Source of the DNA: Euryarchaeota archaeon UBA623
Lineage (GTDB): Archaea > Thermoplasmatota > Poseidoniia > Poseidoniales > Thalassarchaeaceae
DNA length: 15,692 nt
NCBI GenBank assembly: GCA_002505325.1
Contig: DAUV01000104.1
Span: 8,060 to 23,751 of the forward strand
Reading direction: 5' to 3'
This document shows positions 1-6,135 of this stretch, piece after piece. The notes under the pieces were generated by a model. That model searched no databases, was not told where the DNA came from, and worked only from the letters and a program-made list of their open reading frames with translations. A program made the position numbers and the translations under genes. Position 1 is the stretch's first letter, and each line of letters begins with the position of its first letter.

Positions 1-38
1 CGTTTCGCGGAGGGGCCTTAGATACCCGTTATTTTCGG

Positions 39-1448
39 TCAGGGTGTAACTCTGCTTCTGTCCCGCGGGAACAGCACGACCTCTCTGACGTTGCCCGCTC
101 CTGTCAGGACCATCAGCAGACGTGCCACACCAAGTCCCCAGCCGGCGTGCGGAGGCGCACCATAGCGGAATCCATCGGTGTAGAATGTGAAGTCGGCGGG
201 CTCGAGGCCCATATTGCGCAGGTTCTGTTCGAGTACGTCCACCCTGTGCTCGCGCTGACCGCCGCTGGTCATCTCGTCGCGCCCGTAGTTGAGGTCGAAG
301 CCCCGACTAAGTTGCCCGCCCGACGTGCCATGCTCGCCCTCCTTGTGATGGATGTAGAAAGGCTTCATCGACATCGGCCAACGCGGGATGAAATGGAAGC
401 CGGGATACTGAGCAGCGACGATGTCGCAGTGGTGACTCTCGATGTCGTCACCCCACTCTATCTCGCCACCACCGGCCTTGACAATCTCGATGGCATCACA
501 ATAGGGTATGCGGGGGAATGGTAGGCTTGGAACCTCGACGGTGACAGGCTCTTGGTCTTGACTGGCCCGGTACTCGTTGACCACGTCGATGAGATCCAAG
601 TCGTTGGCTGCAATCTGGCTCCAGATGTGATGAATCATTCTCTCCTGAACGCCCATCACGTCCTCATCATCCATCCAAGCACCCTCGATGTCGAAGGAGA
701 TGAACTCGTTCAGGTGCCGATAGGTGTCGTGCTTCTCAGCGCGGAAGGCAGGGCCAATCTCGAACACCCGCTCGAGCCCGCCAAGCACAGCGAGTTGTTT
801 GTACAACTGCGGGCTCTGCGAGAGGTAGGCATCGGTCTCGAAGTACTTCATCGGGAACAGGTTGGTGCCGCCCTCGGCTGCAGCGGCAATGATCTTCGGG
901 GTGTTGATTTCTTGGAAGCCCTCGGAAATGAGGTAATCGCGACCATACTGCAGTACCTTTCCTCGCAGTTGAAACATCGCGTTCACATGGGCCCGCCGCA
1001 GGTCGAGGTGACGGTTGTCCAGTCTGACATCGAGTCCCACATGGACCTCGTCAGTCACGCCTACCGGTAGTGGTGCCACAGCATCGGCGAGGACTCTCGC
1101 TGCTGTCACATTCACCTCGTATTCTGGGGGAGGCGCGGACTCGCCCTCGGCGAGTTTTGCCGGTCGCTTCTGGGCCACGGCCCCGGTGACTTGGATGGTC
1201 GACTCGCGAGTCGCTGATTGGATGGCGCTGAACAGTAACTCATCCATGTTGTCCCTCTTCAGGAAGGCCTGTATGTGACCGGTGCCGTCACGCAGCATCA
1301 GGAAGCAGATCCCCCCTCGTCCCCGCACTGTCTCAGCGTAGCCCGCGATGGTCACTTCGGAACCAATCATGTCCGCACCGTTGGACACCACCTGCCCTAT
1401 AGTATGGGAGCGGTAGGCCGTAGGCCTCCATCCGCTGCTGTCCCTCAT
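39..1448 (-). CDS. aspS: Aspartyl-tRNA synthetase, archaeal type (AspRS)
   Basis: Charges tRNA-Asp (possibly also tRNA-Asn) with aspartate in the cytoplasm. The 469-residue product has an N-terminal OB-fold anticodon-binding domain (about 28-122) and a class II catalytic core. Visible landmarks are RLDNRHLDLRR (142-152), QSPQLYKQL (211-219), motif 2 with FRAEKH and RHLNEF (235-249), SGGQREHR (395-402) and motif 3 GLGVARL (438-444), ending in LFPRDRSRVTP like other archaeal AspRS. The open frame extends to 1505, but that would overlap the upstream gene. The ATG at 1446-1448 places YRSHTIGQV where archaeal homologues begin, and a purine-rich GAGAGGGG lies just ahead of it. The gene is last in a trmI-gtrA-aspS run, 49 bp after gtrA. 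At the position I align with Trp26 of the Thermococcus enzyme there is Glu39, so tRNA specificity (Asp only, or Asp plus Asn) is uncertain. The family call is very secure. Confidence 0.93.
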   Translation of the reverse strand: MRDSSGWRPTAYRSHTIGQVVSNGADMIGSEVTIAGYAETVRGRGGICFLMLRDGTGHIQAFLKRDNMDELLFSAIQSATRESTIQVTGAVAQKRPAKLAEGESAPPPEYEVNVTAARVLADAVAPLPVGVTDEVHVGLDVRLDNRHLDLRRAHVNAMFQLRGKVLQYGRDYLISEGFQEINTPKIIAAAAEGGTNLFPMKYFETDAYLSQSPQLYKQLAVLGGLERVFEIGPAFRAEKHDTYRHLNEFISFDIEGAWMDDEDVMGVQERMIHHIWSQIAANDLDLIDVVNEYRASQDQEPVTVEVPSLPFPRIPYCDAIEIVKAGGGEIEWGDDIESHHCDIVAAQYPGFHFIPRWPMSMKPFYIHHKEGEHGTSGGQLSRGFDLNYGRDEMTSGGQREHRVDVLEQNLRNMGLEPADFTFYTDGFRYGAPPHAGWGLGVARLLMVLTGAGNVREVVLFPRDRSRVTP

Positions 1449-1497
1449 GCCCCTCTCGTGTCGGGACGGGGTTTTGAATGGTATCGGGCCGGGAGGC

Positions 1498-1977
1498 TCA
1501 ATCATCCGACAATCGTTCGAGATATGCGTCGTCGAGCTCGGGAGGGAAGGCTAGCCAGCGGATGAGCACGAAGTTGAAGAATCCAAACAAGCAGGTGTTG
1601 ATCAGCCAAGCGACGTAGTGGTTGATGAGCCACAGCTCTATCATGATGTATTCGAGGGACGTAGTCACCGCCAGTTGCGCCGTGTAGCACCAGAACGCCC
1701 TGTTGAGGCTGGTGGAGTAGGTAAATGTCGACTTGAAGGTGAATCTGTAGTGCATATAGTGGGCTTCAACGTTCCCTATGATGCTGGACACAACCCAGGC
1801 CGACACTGCTGTATGGGCATCCCAAAGATTCACCCAGTACAGAATCTGGTAAATCGCAAAAGCGAACGCGGAGTTGAAACAGCCAGTGACGTTGAACCTC
1901 ATGAACTCCCGGAAGACTGTACCCGAGGTCCAGCCGACATCAGTCACTCTATCCTTGAAGTCGTTGATCCAGCCCAT
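1498..1977 (-). CDS. GtrA-like four-helix membrane protein
   Basis: A 159-residue protein with about four hydrophobic segments (roughly 27-48, 56-72, 96-116 and 121-143). It fits the GtrA/DPMS flippase-like family (usually 120-160 residues), whose members assist transfer of lipid-linked sugars or are fused to polyprenol-phosphate glycosyltransferases. Supporting features are an Arg-Phe entry to helix 1 (FMRFNVTGCFNS), an aromatic-basic turn after helix 2 (HYRFTFKS, about 76-83) and an asparagine-containing helix 4 (GFFNFVLIRWLAF). The open frame runs up to 2121, but that would overlap trmI by over 130 bp. The ATG at 1975-1977 lies 11 nt after the trmI stop, giving a plausible operon join, with GAGGAAGAG upstream as a possible ribosome site. 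No glycosyltransferase partner is visible nearby, so the lipid-linked substrate is unknown. The family call rests on topology and short motifs. Confidence 0.72.
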   Translation of the reverse strand: MGWINDFKDRVTDVGWTSGTVFREFMRFNVTGCFNSAFAFAIYQILYWVNLWDAHTAVSAWVVSSIIGNVEAHYMHYRFTFKSTFTYSTSLNRAFWCYTAQLAVTTSLEYIMIELWLINHYVAWLINTCLFGFFNFVLIRWLAFPPELDDAYLERLSDD

Positions 1978-1988
1978 GAGGACAACAC

Positions 1989-2801
1989 TCACTCTTCCTC
2001 GTGAGGAGCAATCTTTGCTGCTATCAGTAGGAATGCCGTATGCCCCATAGGCTGGTTGCCGGGCCTCACTCCTCCTTTGCTTGCCTTGACCCACTTGCGC
2101 TCGATTATCTCGCCCGCCCATTCAATGACCAGCCCCTGTCTCTGAGCGGATTCCCAGGATTTCTCAAGCTGCACGGTGGTCGGGCAGTAGCAGGCCAACC
2201 TGCCTCCGGCCCTCAGCAGTGGTTCGATAGCTGGGACAACTCGCCAAGGCTCGGCCACATCGATAATCGCCGCATCGAGGGATTGACAAATTCCTGAGAC
2301 AGCTTGTCCGACTTCGATTAGATCACCGTCAATCAGGTGCCAATCTGGGAACTCAGGTAGCACTTCGGCTAGACGCTCCATATTGGCCCGACCGACCTCA
2401 GCGTGTTCGGGCCGGGATTCGACTGAGATGAGGGTGCCAGAAGAGCCTAGGACATTGGCTAGATGCATGGCGAGACCGGCCGAGCCATGACCGCCCTCAA
2501 GTACTCTCGAGCCCACTCCGATGCCCATCCAAGAGACGAGGAATCCAGAATCCTTGGCGCCGATTACTTGGGCCCTCCTAGCCATGTTCCTGCGGGCCTC
2601 AGGGAGTGCCGGGTCAACGATGGACAAGGACTTCTGGCCGACGGTAATCCTATCTCCAATTGAGTATCCGTTCAGGAGTTGCTCGGCATCGAATCTTCCG
2701 AGACCTTTCACCTTGACCTCACCAGGGGCTCGCCGCAGCAGGTAGGCGCGTCCATCGTCCTCCCTCAGCGCGACCCACTCGCCGCCACCGTCCTCATTCA
2801 C
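1989..2801 (-). CDS. trmI: tRNA (adenine-N1)-methyltransferase, TrmI family
   Basis: Predicted SAM-dependent enzyme that makes 1-methyladenosine in the T-loop of tRNA (position 58, and also 57 in some archaea), normally as a homotetramer. The 270-residue product has an N-terminal beta domain (about 1-65), then RRNMARRAQVIGAKDSGFLV, close to the family linker. A Rossmann methyltransferase domain follows: SAM motif I with VLEGGHGSAG (100-109), acidic Glu128 after strand 2, DGD (158-160), and the catalytic motif IDVAEPW (180-186) with Asp181 matching the family aspartate. The C-terminal GHTAFLL (253-259) is also typical. Motif I reads GGHGSAG rather than the commoner GTGSG. The start is GTG (2799-2801) with GGAG close by. 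The next in-frame Met codon would remove the N-terminal domain. First gene of the minus-strand run with gtrA and aspS. Confidence 0.88.
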   Translation of the reverse strand: MNEDGGGEWVALREDDGRAYLLRRAPGEVKVKGLGRFDAEQLLNGYSIGDRITVGQKSLSIVDPALPEARRNMARRAQVIGAKDSGFLVSWMGIGVGSRVLEGGHGSAGLAMHLANVLGSSGTLISVESRPEHAEVGRANMERLAEVLPEFPDWHLIDGDLIEVGQAVSGICQSLDAAIIDVAEPWRVVPAIEPLLRAGGRLACYCPTTVQLEKSWESAQRQGLVIEWAGEIIERKWVKASKGGVRPGNQPMGHTAFLLIAAKIAPHEEE

Positions 2802-2836
2802 GCTCCGGGGCCGTACTCTGCCTAATCAAGTTCTTC

Positions 2837-2852
2837 GGCTCTCTAAAGAGCC
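2837..2852. repeat. Inverted repeat in divergent promoter region
   Basis: GGCTCT-CTAA-AGAGCC is a perfect 6-bp inverted repeat with a 4-nt centre. It lies in the 110-bp region between the divergent trmI and surface-protein genes, 36 bp upstream of the trmI start and 60 bp upstream of the surface-protein start. It could be an operator or a hairpin in a leader. A 6-bp repeat may also arise by chance. Confidence 0.4.
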
Positions 2853-2882
2853 GGTTCAGCAACTATCCTGAGTACAACACGG

Positions 2883-2903
2883 TTATACGGCGCCGCGAGG
2901 GGG
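2883..2903 (+). promoter_or_regulatory. TATA-like element and Shine-Dalgarno of the surface-protein gene
   Basis: TTATAC at 2883-2888 is centred about 26 nt ahead of the ATG at 2912, the spacing expected for leaderless archaeal transcription. GAGGGGG at 2897-2903 is also a good Shine-Dalgarno sequence 8 nt from the ATG. The two signals conflict if this TATA-like element is the only one used: the Shine-Dalgarno would lie upstream of the transcript. One of them may be fortuitous, or a second start site lies further upstream. Confidence 0.45.
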
Positions 2904-2911
2904 AATTATCG

Positions 2912-5900
2912 ATGACCACAGTGCGAATGCTATCAATTGTCCAGCCGGTGACTCTAGCATTGCTGGTTGTCGTGATGTCCTTCACGGGCTTCATGGCGAT
3001 GGATGAGAAGGTCGAGGAAAGAGAGCAATTGAAGCAAGAGGAAGTGCCGCTCTACGCAACCAGCCCAGGTCACCCGGTGTTCGGAGAGTACGTCGGTGCC
3101 CACTGGTGCCCTCCGTGCATGGACTCCGCATCACCCTCATTGGCCAACCTGAAGGCATCTAATCCTGAGGACTTCACCTTCGTATCTATCTTTGAGTCGT
3201 CTTCAGGGGGCTGGCCCTCAGATAGCCCGATTAACCGCCACGACCACGTCATGGCCGCCTCATCCGGATATCCGACTTTCTCATTCGCTGATGAGCAGAG
3301 CGGAACTTGCTACAAGGTCGGCGCGGGAGGATCGAACTACTACGATGCAGATTTCACAACGGGAGGCTGCATGAGTTCGGATGTCGCGGACTACGCGATT
3401 GAACTCTCAATAGCCCTAGACACGGCGACGAATGAAGTCACCATTACCGTTGAGTCGACCTACCTCGGCCCATCATCTTCTGTAACCGTATATCTCTACG
3501 CTGCTGTTACCGAGAAGGTAGGCGGCGATGCCTACGACAACGGAGTCAGGCCGCACCACAACTGGAGGGAGTGGTTGCTGAACGGCAACGGGGACGGCTT
3601 TGAGCAGTTGTCGCTGACTCCGAACGACGCCGTAGAGAGTACCTGGACAGTTCCTCTGAACACAGTCAGGTCCGCTGGTGGCAATTCCCAATTTGAGAAC
3701 TTCTGGCCAGTCGTAGCCCTGATGGATGGCCCCCATACCTCATACAACGACTTCCTAACTGCAGCAGACCTAGACATGGCTCCGCTCATCGACATAGGCG
3801 TCTCCGACTTTGACGCTGACAACCATAATGGAAACCTTGGATTCGTGCCAGGTGACACTCTCGATCTATCTGTCGAGGTGACCAACTACGGCGTCGACCC
3901 TTACAGCGACAGTGGCGAGATTTCAATCTACGAGCTCGTCGGCTTGGACGAGGTCTATGTCGGTGGCTCTGCGATTACCAATCTAGCATCAGGGGCGACT
4001 CAGACCCTCACCATCCAGTTCGATACTTCCGACATAGAGCCGTACGCTTCTGGATCCACTACCTTCAGGGCGCAATTATCTGGATTGACCGGAGACCGGG
4101 TCGCGTCGAACAACTACGCCGATGGCAATGCCCTGCATGACATGGCTCCAGTGTCCAATCAGCCAACCTCCATCGCTTCCACCTCCATAGAGAGAGGGGA
4201 ATCCATCCAGTTCGAGTCCACCGCCCTGTCTAACGACATGGTCGACGACATGTCCACAATGACACCGACTTTGCATTACGCTGAGTCAGGAACTGACATG
4301 TGGGACAACTCATGGATAGCTTCCTCAGACTTGGTTGGCAGCGGAGGAAACGCTCGTTATGTGTTTACCATCGACGCACCTCTCAATGCTGAGGTGGGAG
4401 ATTACGATCTCAGGGTCCGATGGGTGGATGCTGGTGGCCAGTATGGCGACTGGCTGATTTCCGAGGAGGCCTTTGAATTGCGTAACGCCCTGCCTGCGGT
4501 GCTAAGTAGCGATTACCCGCAGTATGCAGGAATGCCAACTGTCAAGGTTGAGACTCAGGAAAGAGTCTCCATAATGGGTCTGGTGTACGATGCCGAGACC
4601 CCGCTTTCAATGCTGCAGATTGACAGCAACTCGCCCGAGTTCATAGAGTGGGACTCGTCCTCACTTGAGATTGTTGTCGAGTTCAGCGAGGTCATCAGAG
4701 ACAGCCAAGGCAATCCTATTCCTCAGGGTATATTCGTCACTATCAATGACGGCGATGACAGTAACTCAGGCATGATGATGTTCAACGTGGTGGAGAATGG
4801 TGCCCCAAGGTGGGCACCGGTCCCTTCGCAATCGTTCAATGAGGGTGGTTCAGCCAGTTTCGGCCTGTCTGAGTACCTTTCAGACACTGATGACAACGGC
4901 TATCCTGTGCCGGTTTCTGGTTTGACTCTAGAGTTGCTGGAGATATCTAACGGAGCTCTAGTGGATGCAAGTGTCTCGGGACATACTCTCTCTGTCAGTT
5001 CCATAGATGACGACTCCATTGGCGTCGTAGCCCTCACATTGAGAGCCAGCGACGGAGTCAAATTCTCTGACACCGTCATCACGTTCCACATACTGAATGT
5101 CAACGATGCCCCGCGGATGGAAATGGCTGGAATTGACGAATTCACCGTTGAGATTGGAGACAGGATAACACTAGAACTCCTTGACCTAATGACGGACATC
5201 GATGATCCCGACGAGGAGATCTGGGCGTCTGCGATGACCTTCGTTGCGGGTGCCGCCCAGTTCAACCCGATTACCGGAATCCTGACCATGGCTTGGGAAG
5301 AGGCTGGTACTGAGATTGTGACCATCACTCTAGAGGATAGGCACGGCGACGCCAGTGCCTACACGATTACTGTCACTGTTGTTGACAATATGCCACTATA
5401 CTGGGATACGGACCTAGTTGCGACTTTCAGCACCATTGAGTATGGCTCAGATCCCTCTGTTACTATCGAGAACACCGGCCAGCACGTGCTCAGTGACATC
5501 AGAATCACTTGGACGGTGTGCAACAGTATCACCGGGATATGCCACTCTTCAGGGGTGTCACACAACCTCGGGCCTTTCATCGTCTACCCGGTGAGCGGAG
5601 AGGGACTCGGCGTGGGAGATTACATCACCCTCACTGCCGAGGGTGAGGACGAGGACGGATTCGATCGAGTCACAGAGGAGCAGTTCCGAGTATATGCGAC
5701 TGAGGCCGAGGAGGTCATTGAAGAACCCGATGAGGAAGAGGCCAATACCAATACCGGCGGCATGAGTTCGATGATGTCAGCAGGCCTCATAGCTCTGGGA
5801 CTAATGCTGTCAATTGCTCTTGTACTGGCGCTGGCCATTGTCCTGCGCCGTCAAGGACTCGACGCGGAGTCGGCTATCGATTTCGCTTCTGAGATTGAGG

Positions 5901-6058
5901 CATATGAGGAGGCTGATTCCTACTCTAATGATCTGACTGGAGAAGCACCCCCTCCTCCTCCGATGATCCCTCCGCTACCGCCTGAGGGTCTGCCGCCGGG
6001 ATGGACCATGGAACAGTGGCACTACTACGGTGCAGAGTACCTCCGCCGACGCGAATAA
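2912..6058 (+). CDS. Large surface protein: thioredoxin-like (Omp28-type) head, CARDB and cadherin-like domains, C-terminal TM anchor
   Basis: This 1048-residue protein has a signal or anchor helix (about 6-28), then a thioredoxin-like domain with HWCPPC (Cys66/Cys69) and a YPT cis-proline-type motif (120-122). A beta-sandwich follows (about 160-275) of the kind seen after the thioredoxin fold in Omp28-related proteins, including NGVRPHHNWREWL. Next come a CARDB-like segment (about 292-410), an Ig-like segment (about 415-525) and two cadherin-like repeats (about 630-735 and 735-825) joined by NVNDAPR. One more beta domain carries Cys870/Cys877, then an acidic stalk, one membrane helix (about 956-978) and RR. 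The roughly 68-residue tail is rich in Glu and Pro and ends GLPPGWTMEQWHYYGAEYL plus basic residues. Topology suggests a large extracellular part with a cytoplasmic tail. It may be a membrane-bound extracellular thiol oxidoreductase or adhesin; its substrate is unknown. Confidence 0.8.
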   Translation: MTTVRMLSIVQPVTLALLVVVMSFTGFMAMDEKVEEREQLKQEEVPLYATSPGHPVFGEYVGAHWCPPCMDSASPSLANLKASNPEDFTFVSIFESSSGGWPSDSPINRHDHVMAASSGYPTFSFADEQSGTCYKVGAGGSNYYDADFTTGGCMSSDVADYAIELSIALDTATNEVTITVESTYLGPSSSVTVYLYAAVTEKVGGDAYDNGVRPHHNWREWLLNGNGDGFEQLSLTPNDAVESTWTVPLNTVRSAGGNSQFENFWPVVALMDGPHTSYNDFLTAADLDMAPLIDIGVSDFDADNHNGNLGFVPGDTLDLSVEVTNYGVDPYSDSGEISIYELVGLDEVYVGGSAITNLASGATQTLTIQFDTSDIEPYASGSTTFRAQLSGLTGDRVASNNYADGNALHDMAPVSNQPTSIASTSIERGESIQFESTALSNDMVDDMSTMTPTLHYAESGTDMWDNSWIASSDLVGSGGNARYVFTIDAPLNAEVGDYDLRVRWVDAGGQYGDWLISEEAFELRNALPAVLSSDYPQYAGMPTVKVETQERVSIMGLVYDAETPLSMLQIDSNSPEFIEWDSSSLEIVVEFSEVIRDSQGNPIPQGIFVTINDGDDSNSGMMMFNVVENGAPRWAPVPSQSFNEGGSASFGLSEYLSDTDDNGYPVPVSGLTLELLEISNGALVDASVSGHTLSVSSIDDDSIGVVALTLRASDGVKFSDTVITFHILNVNDAPRMEMAGIDEFTVEIGDRITLELLDLMTDIDDPDEEIWASAMTFVAGAAQFNPITGILTMAWEEAGTEIVTITLEDRHGDASAYTITVTVVDNMPLYWDTDLVATFSTIEYGSDPSVTIENTGQHVLSDIRITWTVCNSITGICHSSGVSHNLGPFIVYPVSGEGLGVGDYITLTAEGEDEDGFDRVTEEQFRVYATEAEEVIEEPDEEEANTNTGGMSSMMSAGLIALGLMLSIALVLALAIVLRRQGLDAESAIDFASEIEAYEEADSYSNDLTGEAPPPPPMIPPLPPEGLPPGWTMEQWHYYGAEYLRRRE

Positions 6059-6081
6059 CCGCCTCATTGAGGTTTGTTACC

Positions 6082-6105
6082 TATAACGCACCTTCAAGAA
6101 GGTGC
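6082..6105 (+). promoter_or_regulatory. lonB promoter: TATA box followed by an 18-bp palindrome (candidate operator)
   Basis: TATAA at 6082-6086 is followed directly by the perfect palindrome GCACCTTC-AA-GAAGGTGC at 6088-6105 (8-bp arms, 2-nt centre). With the usual archaeal spacing, transcription would start near 6108-6112, leaving about 25 nt of leader that includes GGGGGAG ahead of the ATG at 6136. A palindrome between TATA box and start site is a typical place for archaeal repressors to bind. It lies 30 nt past the stop of the preceding gene, but no T-tract follows it, which argues against a terminator. The binding protein is not known. Confidence 0.62.
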
Positions 6106-6135
6106 CAGCATCAGGAGTTACCCCGGGGGAGCACT

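Noticed and set aside
1..38. A further gene or terminator at the left edge
   Set aside because: Only 38 bases follow the aspS stop; too short to support any call.
552..1070. 172-residue plus-strand open frame inside aspS
   Set aside because: It lies antisense to strongly conserved AspRS motifs, has no family likeness and looks like a by-product of codon bias.
4900..5328. 142-residue minus-strand open frame inside the surface protein gene
   Set aside because: Serine-rich, low-complexity translation opposite well-formed cadherin-like domains; no start signals.
2884..6058. Tandem DNA repeats in the surface protein gene
   Set aside because: The beta domains are diverged at the residue level, and I see no near-identical nucleotide repeats.
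6088..6105. Intrinsic terminator of the surface protein gene
   Set aside because: No T-tract follows the palindrome, archaea do not generally rely on hairpin terminators, and a TATA box sits directly before it.
6001..6135. 45-residue N-terminal extension of LonB
   Set aside because: It would overlap the preceding gene, cross its own TATA box and palindrome, and add a segment with no family match.
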